Position numbers and translations under genes: made by a program. Source: Aureobasidium sp. EXF-3400 (lineage: Eukaryota; Ascomycota; Dothideomycetes; Dothideales; Saccotheciaceae). Taken from it: a DNA stretch of 64,000 nucleotides. Location of the stretch: NCBI GenBank assembly GCA_024195585.1, contig SWBL01000279.1, forward strand, positions 1 to 64,000. The letters run 5' to 3'. This document shows positions 1-11,346 of this stretch, piece by piece; within the stretch, counting starts at the first letter, position 1; the number at the start of each line of letters is the position of its first letter. Under the pieces are notes generated by a model. The model did not search any database and was not told the DNA's origin. It was given only the letters and a program-made list of their open reading frames with translations.

Positions 1-1
1 C

Positions 2-1156
2 GGCAAGCTCGACGACCACTTCCCTCTGGTCGTCTGGCAGACCGGCTCCGGTACCCAGTCCAACATGAACGCCAACGAGGTCATCTCCAACCGCGCTATT
101 GAGATTCTGGGTGGTGAGATGGGCTCCAAGAAGCCCGTCCACCCCAACGACCATGTCAACATGTCCGCCTCGTCCAACGACACCTTCCCTACCGCCATGC
201 ACATTGCCGCCGTTCTCGAGTTCGAGGAGGAGCTCCTCCCTGCCCTGCGCAGCTTGAAGGACGCTATGTACAAGAAGCAGCAGGCTTTCGACAACATCAT
301 CAAGATTGGCCGCACCCACTTGCAGGATGCCACTCCCCTGACCCTCGGCCAGGAATTCTCTGGCTACGTTACTCAGCTCGAGTACGGCATCCTGCGTGTC
401 GAGTCCGCTCTCCCCCGTCTGCGTTACCTCGCTCAGGGCGGTACCGCAGTCGGTACCGGTCTCAACACCTTCAAGGGCTTCGCCGAGGACATTGCTACCG
501 AGGTCAGCAAGCTCACCGGCTCCGAGTTCGTCACTGCCCCCAACAAGTTCGAGGCCCTTGCCGCTCACGACGCCATTGTTGAGGCTCACGGTCAGCTGAA
601 CACCCTGGCTTCCTCTTTGTTCAAGATCGCCCAGGACATCCGTTTCCTCGGTTCCGGTCCTCGCTGTGGTCTTGGTGAGCTCAAGCTCCCCGAGAACGAG
701 CCTGGTTCATCCATTATGCCCGGAAAGGTCAACCCCACCCAGTGTGAGTCTTTGACCATGCTCTGCTGCCAAGTCTTTGGTAACCAGGCCGCTGTCACCT
801 TCGCTGGTTCGCAAGGTAACTTCGAGCTCAACGTCTTCAAGCCCGTCATGATCCGCAACCTCCTTCACAGCTCCCGCCTGCTGAGCGACGGTATGCGCTC
901 ATTCGAGAAGAACTTGGTTGAGGGTCTTGAGGCTGACGAGAAGAGAATTGATGCTCTTCTCCACGAGTCTCTTATGCTTGTCACCTGCCTTAACCCCGTC
1001 ATTGGCTACGACATGGCCTCCAAGGTCGCAAAGAACGCTCACAAGAAGGGTCTTACCCTCAAGGAGAGTGCCATGGAGCTCAAGGCTCTGAGCGAGGAGG
1101 ACTTTGACAAGAACGTCCGTCCTGAGCTCATGCTTGCTCCCAAGGAGAAGAAGTAA
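2..1156 (+). CDS. FUM1: fumarate hydratase, class II (5' end outside window)
   Basis: This is the C-terminal 384 residues of a class II fumarase, which hydrates fumarate to malate in the TCA cycle and in the cytosol. The reading frame is open from base 2, so the N-terminus and any mitochondrial presequence lie to the left of the window. The fragment shows the substrate-binding stretch [14 protein letters not shown], the [11 protein letters not shown] and [10 protein letters not shown] motifs, and the fumarase/aspartase signature [11 protein letters not shown] near bases 700-735, which forms the mobile catalytic loop. The frame ends at TAA in a Lys-rich tail. No intron is visible in this part. 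Conservation across the whole fragment makes the class assignment close to certain. Argininosuccinate lyase or aspartase is unlikely given the motif set. Confidence 0.97.
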   Translation, partial: GKLDDHFPLVVWQTGSGTQSNMNANEVISNRAIEILGGEMGSKKPVHPNDHVNMSASSNDTFPTAMHIAAVLEFEEELLPALRSLKDAMYKKQQAFDNIIKIGRTHLQDATPLTLGQEFSGYVTQLEYGILRVESALPRLRYLAQGGTAVGTGLNTFKGFAEDIATEVSKLTGSEFVTAPNKFEALAAHDAIVEAHGQLNTLASSLFKIAQDIRFLGSGPRCGLGELKLPENEPGSSIMPGKVNPTQCESLTMLCCQVFGNQAAVTFAGSQGNFELNVFKPVMIRNLLHSSRLLSDGMRSFEKNLVEGLEADEKRIDALLHESLMLVTCLNPVIGYDMASKVAKNAHKKGLTLKESAMELKALSEEDFDKNVRPELMLAPKEKK

Positions 1157-1419
1157 ATGTAGATCATGAAGCCAATTGTATATTATATTTTTTTGATATC
1201 CTTTCAAAGCTTGAGAAAGCTTCTTTTGACATGCCGCATCCCAACATCTTCAATGTTTGCATTTTGTATTCCTCGTGTCTTGTTGAAATGGTTCGAGAAA
1301 TAAATTCGGCGCACGGACGCTGCTTCTCCTTTTGCGGAAACCCAGCCTCGACCTCCGAGCACCACTAAACCAATTTCCTTGTTCAAAACCACTCAAGAAA
1401 ATCAAATTCGACCAAAAGG

Positions 1420-3528
1420 ATGGACGAGGCATTCGACTGGGTATCTGAGAACCAGGGTATTGCCGCCTTGACTTGGGTCGCTGTCGTGTTTGCCACTGCT
1501 GTTTTGTGGTTGACCACCAAAGGAGATTCCGAAGCTGCTGTGGACTTTGAAGTGCCATTGCCCAAGCAGTTGGAAGATGGATGGCAGGGAGAGGTTTTGC
1601 AGGAGCCTAGTTTGAAGGTTTGTTCCTCTCTTTTCTTTTCTCTTGTCGTTATTCGAGGCTATGCCTTTTTCTCGTATTCTCTTTACTTCGAGTGGAGTGT
1701 TACTATAAAGAGTTTCTGGAAGTCCCGAGAAAGATTTATGATACGACCTTAACAGTTTCATGTCAAGCTGGGGATCTATCATTGACTTCTTGGAGACAGG
1801 ATATGCTGGTGGTTCCTCGTATTCCGCCATCACATACAAGAATTGACAAGGGTGACTGACATTGAACTTGCACAGATCTCAGGCTCTTCAGCGGTTCAAT
1901 GCTACTGCCCAGCAACAGGCCAATTACTCGGTGTCATCAATCCCTCTACTCCTGATGGTATCGACAGAGCCATTGCACGTGCTCAAGAAGCCCAGCGTAC
2001 CTGGGCACTGACGACGTTTTCGCAACGTAGAAAGGTGCTCAAGACGCTGTTGAAGTAAGTCGTTTTGACCTCTGCTTATCCTGTATAATGCTGATGTAGC
2101 TCAAGATACGTTCTCACCCACCAAGACGAGATTGCTACAGCAGCATGTTTGGATTCTGGCAAGACACGCGTAGATGCTCTCTTCGGCGAACTCCTCGTAA
2201 CTGCCGAGAAACTCAAATGGACCATTGATCACGGCGAAAAAGCTCTGAAACCATCTTCTCGCCCTACAAATCTGCTTATGATGTATAAATCTAACTCTGT
2301 GGTCTACGAGCCTTTGGGTGTGGTTGCCGCATGTGTCAGTTGGAATTATCCTTTCCACAATCTTCTGGGTCCCATTATCTCGGCTCTTTTTACTGGAAAC
2401 GCAATCATCGTCAAGGGATCTGAGCAAACAGCTTGGTGTTCGGTTTTCTTTGCTGATATTGTAAAGGGTGCTTTGGTGGCTTGTGGACATAGTGCTGAGT
2501 TGGTGCATGCTGTTACTTGTTGGCCTACTACAGCCGAACACCTTACTTCTCACCCTGGCATCTCTCATCTTACTTTTATTGGCAGCAAGCCCGTGGCTCA
2601 CCATGTCTGCACTTCAGCAGCTAAATCTTTGACGCCAGTGGTTGTAGAGTTGGGAGGCAAAGATGCGGCTATCATCCTCGATGCACCCAATGGAAAACCC
2701 ATGGCTAAATCTGAGCTTCAAAGAATTGAAAGCATTATTATGCGCGGCGTATTCCAATCTGCAGGGCAGAACTGCATCGGTATCGAACGAGTGGTTGCCA
2801 TGCCTTTGGCATACGAATACCTTCTTTCAGTTCTACCCCCACGCATCCGCTCTCTTCGTCTCGGCAACGCACTCGCATCTACAGACATCGACGTTGGCGC
2901 CCAAGTCAGCCCAGCCAACTTTGGAAAACTGGAATCGCTCATTGCAGAGGCAGTAGCTCAGGGCGCCACATTACTTGCAGGAGGCAAACGACACATTCAC
3001 CCTCAATACCCTTCAGGCCATTACTTCACACCAACCTTGCTCGCCAACGTAACGCCAGACATGCGCATCGCACAGGAAGAATGTTTTGCACCTATTTGCC
3101 TTCTCATGCCTGCTTCCTCTGTCCCCCACGCCATCAGCATCACAAACTCCACCATCTACGGTCTCGGCTGCAGCGTTTTCGGCCCTGCATCTTCCCCCCT
3201 CACTCACGTTGCCAACAGTGTAAAAACAGGCATGGTAGCCATCAACGACTTTGCAGCATACTATGCCGTTCAACTTCCCTTTGGCGGCGTAGGCGGCAGC
3301 GGTTATGGCAGATTTGCAGGTGAAGAAGGATTAAGAGGTTTATGTAATGCCAAAAGCATTTGTGTGGATCGATGGCCTTGGGGTGTTAAAACTGCTATTC
3401 CGAAGGGATTGGATTATCCGATGAGGGAGACGGCGTGGGAGATGGGGAAGGGGGTTGTGGAGTTGGGTTATGGAGAGACTTTGTGGAGGAAGGGGAAAGG
3501 GCTAAAGAGGATGATTGGGGGTATGTAA
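1420..3528 (+). CDS. MSC7: membrane-anchored aldehyde dehydrogenase, Msc7 type
   Basis: The predicted product is a 601-residue NAD(P)-dependent aldehyde dehydrogenase of the fungal Msc7 group. Exons are 1420-1617, 1876-2054 and 2100-3528. The first intron is long (258 nt) and the second is 45 nt. Residues about 16-32 form one hydrophobic segment, so the enzyme is probably tethered to a membrane by its N-terminus. The general-base Glu (about residue 309, in VVELGGKD) and the catalytic Cys (about residue 351, in GQNCIGIERV) are both present, as is the late motif PFGGVGGSGYG. All splice sites are GT..AG and keep the frame. Yeast MSC7 is named for a meiotic recombination phenotype; its substrate is not known to me. 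The gene converges with the beta-glucosidase downstream. Confidence 0.9.
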
Positions 3529-4700
3529 GAAGTTGCAAGAACATCAGTGAGATGGATGCTAGGCAGCCCGTCCTGGAGAACAATTTCTCGTAGTCGAAAA
3601 GCGGGTACCCTGCGTCGAGATACAAAAAGCAGAAATATATTCATACTCTCAAGTGCTTGAAAGATTGCAAGAGCGAGGAAAGAATTCATGATGAGTAACA
3701 AAAAAGAAGAAGAAAAAAAAAAGAAACACAAACATCGACTTTGAGACAGCAAAAGCAAAAGATCAGGTCCCTCATATCAGTAAAATCAATCCATCAACCC
3801 AAGCCTTGTCAAAGATACAACTCGACAGTCAGAATCCCGCACAAAGCATCCATTGCCTAACAAGAGCATTCCCCTAAAGTCAACATGACAAGCGTAATCC
3901 CAGACGACTCCTCAGAAAACTCGATCAGCAAATGACTCAATGATATCGTAGGTTCTATTCTTTGCTGTAATAACTTTGCAGTACGTGATGTACAAAATAC
4001 AGCAAAAATCGAACTGCCACAGTAATTAGAAAACCTTCCTTCCGCTACGCAAAGTATTTCTACCTTTCGGGAGTACAAGATGGAAGATGTTCTGTGTACT
4101 TGTCAGGGTTTGAGCAGACAACCCTTTCAGTTCCTTTTGCCATAACTGTTGGAGGTTTTGATCGCGGACATTGTGTGTTTGTCATGGGGCCGGTCTTACT
4201 AAGTTGCTGGGAAAGCATAGAGTCTGTTCAGATTAGAAAGGTAGGTACACATGTGAGTTAAAGGTGAAGTGTCTCTGAGGAGGAAAGCGATGGTTTTGAT
4301 GCTTGACTTGGAGTTTGAGTGGTACCTTCCAGATTTATTGATCATAAATTACTAATCCCTCGCTCCTTTCCAGAAACCATTTGAGTGGAAGGTTAGATGG
4401 ATGACTAACTCGAAAGGAAGAACGCAACTGTAGTCAAACGCAGAAAGAACGACAGAGTTGAGCAAAGACTGGTGTCTTGAGAATTCTACAAGGCCAGCCA
4501 TCCACTACACACGAACAAGACCAAATATGATGAAACGAAGCAATGCAACAAACATCAAGAGGCTGTCAGAAACAATGTAACTCAAAGATAAAAACATATC
4601 TATTCATAAATATACAACACAAACGCCTTCTCCACCATTTCCATCCATTACACCAAGTCCCCTCACTCAACACCCTCATCAAACCCAACCACGAAAATAC
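3529..4700. other. convergent intergenic region
   Basis: This 1.17 kb lies between the stop codons of MSC7 and the beta-glucosidase, so it should hold both 3' UTRs. It contains A-rich tracts near 3705-3730 and no reading frame I would call a gene. Confidence 0.6.
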
Positions 4701-7622
4701 CTAAGCAAACAAAGCCTCAGTGCTAAACCTCCCCTTCTGCACCAAATCCCTCGACGAAAATCCAAGTTGGACTTCAAACTCTCCCATCGGCAGCACCCAA
4801 TTCTGCACCCCAACATCCCAGTAACTCAAATCCTTTCTCGTCAACTCCATATTGACTTCAACTCTCTTCTCAGGCGTAACAAAAATCTTGTCAAAGTTAC
4901 GAAGAACACGGACAGGGAAATCCACAGTTTGGTTGAGGGAATCGTAGATAGGAGTAGAGGGGTAAGAGATGTACAGTTGAACCACACAGTCACCAGCTAA
5001 GTTGCCAGTATTGGTGAGGGAAGCTTGAATGATGGCAATCGGAGAGTATAAATCAGGGTTACCGCCTTCTGCGCCGCCAGCTGGTGAAAGAGGGGCTGAA
5101 ACCTCATACCCGTTTGGATAAGGATATTTCCCAGTCTTGATGTCTGAGACAGAAGAAATATATGGGTAGACATATTTCTTTAACGCGATGAGGTTTTCAG
5201 GCCATAATGCTGTACGTGCATCTGGGATGGAAACGTCAAGGTGGGGAGGTGTAAGTGCGGCAGGACGTTTGGCGGGAAGAGAAGAGTATTCGGTTGCGAC
5301 GGGGTGGATGAGGATACTGCTTAAATGGAAGGTTGTGTAGGAAAGTCCATAGCCGAACTCATAGCGTGGTGAAATGCCTTGTTTGTCAAAGTAACGGTAA
5401 TCGATATACAGTCCTTCTGAGAAATTCTGTTGTGGGATAACTGCATTGGGGTGATAGAGGATTTTGCTGGTAGGACCATAATCGTCTTCGTGTTTAGCGA
5501 TTGTGTATGGTAAACGTCCTGAAGGATTCACATCGCCAAAGATAATGGAAGCTAATGCGGTACCGCTCTCCTGTCCAGGCAAGTTTGCGTATAGCACGGC
5601 TTTTACTCCGGGAAGATCGATCCATTTCTCCAAGATGACGGGGCCGACAGAGTGGACAATGACGATTGTGGGACCACCGCATTTGGCTGCGACTTTTTGA
5701 ACTAGCTCGTCACCACCTTTCTGGGCGTAGAGATCGTTGCGGTCGCCCTTGACGTCTTGCCAGGCAACGTAGCCTTCACCGCCGTCGCTGTTGATTGCGA
5801 CAAAGCATACGTCTTGGTCGGCTGCACGCTCAGGATGCTTGTCCAAGTCTTGGTAGTTGGAAGGGTAGTCGGAAAGTGTGACGCTCTCTTTGTCAAATCC
5901 AAGATGAATGCCCTCAGCGGGAGAGATGAGGTAAGGGAACTCGACAGTGCCAGATCCCCATCCTTGAGCAAGAGTGCCTTCGTTGCAAGCACGGTCTGCA
6001 CATGCATTGGGTCCTTTGCCGTTGTTGAAAGCGTCTTCTCCAAAGATGGCAACACGGAACTTTTCGCCATTCCTGGTCATCCTCTTACCATCACGGGCTA
6101 AAGGAAGAACATGATCGTCGTTCTTCAGCAGAACAGTGCCCTCGGCAGCAATCTGGCGAGCGAGTTTAGAATGGGCATCCTCGCCCTCGCCTTGAACGTT
6201 GACGAACTTGTTAACAACACCCTTGGTAGTGTCGTTGCTTCCAGGATGCAACAGACCGATCTCATCGTTAGTCCATGACGAGAAGTTAGGACCACCGCCA
6301 TCCTTCTCAGCAGGCCACTTCTTCTTATCGTCTTGACCAAATTGATACCAAGCAGCAACAATTCTCAACACCATATCATTGAGACGTTCCATAGGGACAC
6401 TGCCGTTGAAAACAGCCTTGGTCAATTCACCACCCCAAACAGATTGGCCGTCCATCCAGCGGAGGCCGTCTCCAGGCATACTCATGTCTAGACCAGCAAG
6501 AGCAGAAGCTACACCGCTTCTCTGAGCGAGCCAGTCACTCTGTACGAAGCCTTGGAAGCCCATTTCATCCTTGAGGATGCCGTTGAGCAGCTTGCTGTTC
6601 TGGCAAGCGTAACTCTGGTTGACTTGGTTGTAAGAGCACATGACGCTACCAACACCAGCCTTGACACTCTCGGCAAATGGCCAAGCGTAGATCTCGTGCA
6701 GAGTTCTGTCGTCAAGGTTGCTGCTGATTGCATTAGGAGTGCCCCATTCCCAGCTCTGGCGGAAGTGTTCCTGTTCATTGGCAATGTAATGTTTGGCAGT
6801 GGCAATAATGCCTTCCTCTTGGATACCCTTGATCATCGAAGCAGCAAGGAGGCCTTGTAGAACAGGGTCTGATCCAAAGCCTTCCCAGTTTCTGCCACCA
6901 GCAGGCAAACGACCGAATGGACCCATGCTCGGACCAAGCGCGATGTGAACACCCTTGCCGCGAGCTTCACGACCATGAGCGCGGCCCTTGAGGTGAATCA
7001 ATTCCTTGTTCCAGGTAGATCCAAGAGTAATGCCAGCAGGGAAAGCAGTGATGTTGTCGGCGAATCTCAGACCCAGAGGACCGTCCTGCAAGCAGAGAGA
7101 AGGGAAGCCCAATCGTTCAACAGGACCAGTGTTGCCGACACACATGCCCATCTCCCAACCAGTACCGGTGGTAATGTTTACTTTCTCGACAACAGACATT
7201 TGAGAAACCAGGGCAGCAGCCTTCTTGTATGCTTCTTCCCAGGCAGAGACAGTACCTCCTCTTGGTGACGGATACCACGGGTCACTCAGACCATCCTCGG
7301 GCTCGGTCTTGTAGACCCAGATGCCTCCAGCGCTCAACAGCAAGACCAGAGCAGCAGTGAATAGCAGGACCATGGTGCAGCACATGCGAGAGGGAAGCAG
7401 GTAGCGACGCCATGTGGAGCGACGGCGTGTAACAAAGAGTGAGTCGTGTGTCTGCGATGCGTCGTCCTTGTATGGTCGGTCTGAGGGTTTGAGAGGGTCG
7501 AGCTCATTGATCGAGGACGAGATGGAGTCGCGCGACGACGTGGTGGACAGACGGTAGTCTTCGGTATTGTCGAGCGACTGACGTGACGATGCTCGATGCG
7601 TCAACTCATGGCCTTGCGACAT
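4701..7622 (-). CDS. GH3 beta-glucosidase with N-terminal membrane anchor
   Basis: This single-exon gene encodes 973 residues of glycoside hydrolase family 3, which releases glucose from the non-reducing end of beta-glucosides. Residues 1-80 are a Ser/Thr-rich cytoplasmic tail. Residues about 82-104 are a transmembrane helix, giving a type II protein with the catalytic part outside. The (beta/alpha)8 domain follows, with the conserved KHYIANEQEH (about 277-286) and the nucleophile Asp363 in QSDWLAQ. Next come the alpha/beta sandwich and a C-terminal fibronectin-III-like domain. The architecture matches the Aspergillus bglE group of membrane-bound enzymes rather than secreted bglA. A cell-surface role in cellobiose use or wall glucan turnover is inferred, not shown. 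Confidence 0.93.
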   Translation of the reverse strand: MSQGHELTHRASSRQSLDNTEDYRLSTTSSRDSISSSINELDPLKPSDRPYKDDASQTHDSLFVTRRRSTWRRYLLPSRMCCTMVLLFTAALVLLLSAGGIWVYKTEPEDGLSDPWYPSPRGGTVSAWEEAYKKAAALVSQMSVVEKVNITTGTGWEMGMCVGNTGPVERLGFPSLCLQDGPLGLRFADNITAFPAGITLGSTWNKELIHLKGRAHGREARGKGVHIALGPSMGPFGRLPAGGRNWEGFGSDPVLQGLLAASMIKGIQEEGIIATAKHYIANEQEHFRQSWEWGTPNAISSNLDDRTLHEIYAWPFAESVKAGVGSVMCSYNQVNQSYACQNSKLLNGILKDEMGFQGFVQSDWLAQRSGVASALAGLDMSMPGDGLRWMDGQSVWGGELTKAVFNGSVPMERLNDMVLRIVAAWYQFGQDDKKKWPAEKDGGGPNFSSWTNDEIGLLHPGSNDTTKGVVNKFVNVQGEGEDAHSKLARQIAAEGTVLLKNDDHVLPLARDGKRMTRNGEKFRVAIFGEDAFNNGKGPNACADRACNEGTLAQGWGSGTVEFPYLISPAEGIHLGFDKESVTLSDYPSNYQDLDKHPERAADQDVCFVAINSDGGEGYVAWQDVKGDRNDLYAQKGGDELVQKVAAKCGGPTIVIVHSVGPVILEKWIDLPGVKAVLYANLPGQESGTALASIIFGDVNPSGRLPYTIAKHEDDYGPTSKILYHPNAVIPQQNFSEGLYIDYRYFDKQGISPRYEFGYGLSYTTFHLSSILIHPVATEYSSLPAKRPAALTPPHLDVSIPDARTALWPENLIALKKYVYPYISSVSDIKTGKYPYPNGYEVSAPLSPAGGAEGGNPDLYSPIAIIQASLTNTGNLAGDCVVQLYISYPSTPIYDSLNQTVDFPVRVLRNFDKIFVTPEKRVEVNMELTRKDLSYWDVGVQNWVLPMGEFEVQLGFSSRDLVQKGRFSTEALFA

Positions 7623-8088
7623 GGCGATAGTTGTGAGATTTCGAGCTTATGACATGCGGTAACGAGTGGAATCAATGTCTTGTTCTGAGATGTCTAGACA
7701 AATAGACGACTACTGTGCCTGACGAGTTACGCCATGCATCTGGAGCAGCTGGAGCCGCATCTTGATTTATCCATCTGCCCCACATGGCGCCATCCTTTCC
7801 TGATCGGGCCTTGGTCGTGCAAGCCACCAGAAGTCGCCCTGAAATCTCTCCGGCACCATCAAGATCCATGGAATAACACAACATTTAATTGCGACCTTTC
7901 ATTAATTTGACATGTACATACAGAACACCATTCCTCCTGATCCGTGTCACAACTTGCCTTAGCATATAATCATCACAAGTCCACCGCAGCCTGGGGAGAT
8001 CCGACCTAAGGCTAAAATCAGCCTTTCCACTTGGGTATCAAGACGCTGTCCAGCGTCATCGTTGACCGCCTCGAACAGTGTCTCTCCA
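7623..8088. other. beta-glucosidase promoter / malate synthase 3' end
   Basis: About 465 bases separate the beta-glucosidase start from the malate synthase stop, both on the minus strand. The stretch must hold the glucosidase promoter and the malate synthase 3' UTR. I see no further gene in it. Confidence 0.5.
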
Positions 8089-9882
8089 TTACAGCTTCGA
8101 TGCAGGAGCGGGGCTACCCACAGTCGTGATCTCGTCGTACAACAGCCTGTGTAACTCGTGTTAGCCATCCTGTCCCACTCCGAATACAAGAAACGTCCAG
8201 TGGTACTTACGATGTCAGGAACTCGTCATATTGCTCTCCAGTCACCTGTGTGGCAAAGTACTTTTCCGCAAGCTGGTATTTGTGGCCCTTTGGTGCCTTG
8301 GAGCCGAGCTCTTCGGCCTGCTCGTGGAGGAGCTTGAGTGCGTATTCCTTGTTGATTGTCTTGCCTTCGTCCGTTGTTGCTTGGTGCTTGCACCATTGCC
8401 AAAGTTGACTTCTGCTGACTTCGGCTGTTGCGGCATCCTCCATCAAGAAGTTGATGGGCACGCAGCCGACTCCTCGGAGCCAGCCTTCCATGTAGCCCAG
8501 ACCGATGTTGAGATTCTTTCTGATACCGTCTTCGGTAATCTTTCCAGGCACGTTCATGTTCAGGAGGTCGTATTGCTTGATGTTGACTTCCAATCTGCGC
8601 ACGTGGAGCTGGTTAGGTGTAGGCATGTGCTCGTTGAAGACCTCGGCTGCAATGCTGGCCAGAGCGGGGTGGGCAACCCAGGTACCGTCGTGGCCGGCCT
8701 TGACTTCACGGAGCTTGTCGGCACGAACACCAGCCATGGCCTTGTCGTTGGCCTCCTTGTCGGTCTTGATGGGGATTTGAGCGGCCATACCACCCATGGC
8801 GTGAACTCCTCTACGGTGGCATGTCTTGATCAAAAGCTTGACATAGGCATCCATGAAGGGAGAAGTCATGGTGACAGCCGAACGATCAGGAAGGACAAAG
8901 TTGGGGTTCTGGCGGAAACGCTTGATGGTCGAGAAGATGTAATCCCAACGACCACAGTTCAGACCTGAAGAGTGGTCACGGAGCTCGTAGATGATCTGAT
9001 CAGATGTTAGCTAAGCTTGAGGCGAGCTCAGAATGACTTACCTCGTCCATCTCGAATGCTGCCATGATGGTCTCAATCAAAACAGTACCTCTGATAGTAC
9101 CGCGAGGCATGCCAATGTAGTCCTGAGCAAGGTTGAAGACGTCATTCCAGAGTCTGGCCTCGAGATGACTCTCCATCTTGGGAAGGTAGAAGTATGGACC
9201 AGCTCCTCTCTTGACAAGCTCCTGGGCATTGTTGAAGAAGTAAAGACCAAAGTCGAACAGACTGCCCGAGATGGGCTCGCCGTCAACGGTGAAATGCTTC
9301 TCCTCCAAGTGCCAGCCACGAGCACGGGCGATGAGTGTTGGCAACTTGCGGTCGGTGCGGAGCTTGTAGTCCTTTTCGCCAATCTTGAAGTCGACTTGCT
9401 TGCGGATGGCATCGTAGAGGTTGAGTTGACCATTGATCATGTTGTCCCAGGTAGGTGCACTCGAGTCTAGAAGACGTTGTCAGAAAGTCTCTTGCTTGTG
9501 ACCTGCGAGCTTACATACCCTCGAAATCTGCCATGTATGTCCAGACATCCGAGTTCAGGGCGTTGACAACCATCTTTCTGTCGGTAGGACCGGTAATCTC
9601 AATTCTGCGGTCGATGAGACCGGGTGCCGGTGGTGCACCTTTCCATGCATCGCTGTCGCGAATGTGCTTGGTCTCTGGGAGGAAGTCGGGAAGTTTGCCA
9701 GCATCGAGCTCGGCCTGACGGGTCATGCGTCTTTGCAGCAGTTCCTTGCGAGTCTTGTTGAATGTGCGGTGGAGAAGGGCCAGGAAGACGGTAGCTTCCT
9801 TGGAAATGACCTTGCGGTTCTGGTCATTGAGAGGTCCGAGGATGTTGACCTCACGGAGGATGTGATCTTGGTTCTGTGCCAT
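8089..9882 (-). CDS. acuE: malate synthase, glyoxysomal, ending in SKL
   Basis: The 543-residue product condenses glyoxylate with acetyl-CoA to malate, the second step of the glyoxylate bypass needed for growth on acetate or fatty acids. Minus-strand exons are 9882-9519, 9466-9042, 8995-8211 and 8146-8089. Visible hallmarks are [13 protein letters not shown], the loop [13 protein letters not shown], the family signature [16 protein letters not shown] and the C-terminal [15 protein letters not shown]. The last exon is only 58 nt and ends SPAPASKL, a type 1 peroxisomal targeting signal. Without that exon the protein would stop right after DEFLTS. All junctions keep phase. Aspergillus acuE is induced by acetate through FacB and repressed by CreA. 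A TATA-like box and a CreA-like site lie upstream here, but I cannot show that they work. Confidence 0.96.
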
Positions 9883-9986
9883 TGTTTCTTGTTTCTATCT
9901 GGGGTGGTATGAATGTGTCTCGCAGATGAGATGATAAAGTTCAGGGAAAGAAGAAAGGAAGGAGAATGAGGAGCAGATCCTCTACG

Positions 9987-9993
9987 TATATAT
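9987..9993 (-). promoter_or_regulatory. TATA-like box upstream of malate synthase
   Basis: The sequence TATATAT lies about 105-111 bases upstream of the malate synthase ATG (9882). That is a reasonable distance for a fungal TATA box with a leader of roughly 60 bases. This rests on motif and position only. Confidence 0.35.
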
Positions 9994-10063
9994 GTATCGT
10001 GTCTGTTGTATGCCGTCAGAGATAACCTTACCGAGGCTAGTGATCTAAGCTCTTTCTACCATG

Positions 10064-10073
10064 TTCCCCGGGG
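10064..10073. promoter_or_regulatory. possible CreA/Mig1-type GC box
   Basis: The palindrome TCCCCGGGGA, with the adjacent GAGGGGAGG, contains matches to SYGGRG, the binding consensus of the carbon-catabolite repressor CreA. It lies about 180 bases upstream of malate synthase, a gene repressed by glucose in Aspergillus. The short consensus occurs often by chance. Confidence 0.25.
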
Positions 10074-11346
10074 AGAACGGCGGGCGAGGGGAGGAGATGG
10101 CCAACTCCAAATGGTCGAGATTTGAGAGCAGATGTGGGGAAGTGCTTGTTACCGTGGTTCACGTCACTACTCTTTTCGGCAGACACATCCCGCCTTCTCT
10201 GAACAGACCCTCGACTGCCGGTCAATCGTTCTCTGTATGGCTTTTGTTCGTCTCTCACGTCTGGAAGTTGAGTTGTCACTCGGGATCACGAATACCGCGG
10301 TCTGGCATATCACTTTCTGCTTCTTCACATGCCGATGCCGAGGTCAGAGAAAACAGTCACAACAAAATGTCAAGCTTGTGCAAGGACCCGATACCGCTCC
10401 GGGTGTCTCCATCCGCTACCCCGGAAGGCGCCGTAGCTGTGATAGGGATTCTTCAGCGCCCGCAAACAAGCCTTCTTTACATGTAGCCATCGAGTCACTC
10501 TCAGGTGTTAGCATCGAGTAAGACGAACAATCCCATTGCGTATCAACCTTTAGCATGGGTCCTGTGGGGTTCGTTGAGTATTTGCTATATGCTTCCATCG
10601 AGTAAAATTAGAGCGCTATCTCGGCCACTCGTGTTGCATCGTGCTTCTCCGCTATGCCAATTTCCTTCATTGCTCAAGAGTATGCTGTCCTTTCCGTTCA
10701 TTGATTGATGTGCGACTATTTTTGTGTATATCAATCGGCTTGGCGGTGTATCGACTTGTGCTGGAGCGCCGAACGGATTGTGTTATCTCCAATCGCATCT
10801 TCAGGCCATAGACTGCTGACTCTTCTCTGGAGCCCAATTTCATACAGCTTTTTTCGAATTCGATGTTCTTCCAAACAAGACTTCCTCCGTTGTAGCGACT
10901 CCGTGGAAGAAGTCAAGTCCGGAAGATCTGAACGCCCAGACATTTTGACACCCATAAACACTACTTCTCTTCTTCGATGAACGCGATATACCATCAAAGA
11001 GCTTCAACCTCCCCCGTTTGCTACTTTCCTACTACGAGGAGGCACGATGATTTTTCGACTAGCGTTGTATCCAAAGAGAGCCGACATTATATCGCTTCTC
11101 AGTGGAAACTGTCCAATATGTCGATACTACTGTGACTTCATACAGCTAACCATGGTGAGCAAGATTGATACCTTGGCATTGACCTGTTTGTGCAACTCCG
11201 ACCCAGTCCACTTTTGATTGTCAACGGCCATCGAGCTCAAGCTCACTGTCTTCGCTGTCTTCGTCACCGTCGTCTTTCTCACCAACATCTCCACCATCGC
11301 CCTCTTCACCATCATCTTACTCTTCATCATCGTCACCACTATCAAC

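Larger units (their letters stand above)
9883..11346. other. gene-free region between malate synthase and unknown protein
   Basis: The two flanking genes diverge across about 1.46 kb. Overlapping plus-strand frames of 129-141 codons near 10.06-10.52 kb have no recognisable domain and I take them as chance. The final 150 bases before 11347 form a CT-rich, ATC-rich leader typical of fungal 5' UTRs. Confidence 0.5.

Noticed and set aside
592..1207. Minus-strand open frames under fumarase
   Set aside because: They are shadows of a highly conserved plus-strand coding sequence with strong codon bias.
8231..8968. 245-codon plus-strand frame opposite malate synthase
   Set aside because: It lies antisense to conserved malate synthase exon 3 and has no domain of its own.
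10061..10521. Plus-strand frames of 129-141 codons upstream of malate synthase
   Set aside because: They overlap in different frames, show no domain and no splice pattern, and sit in the promoter region.
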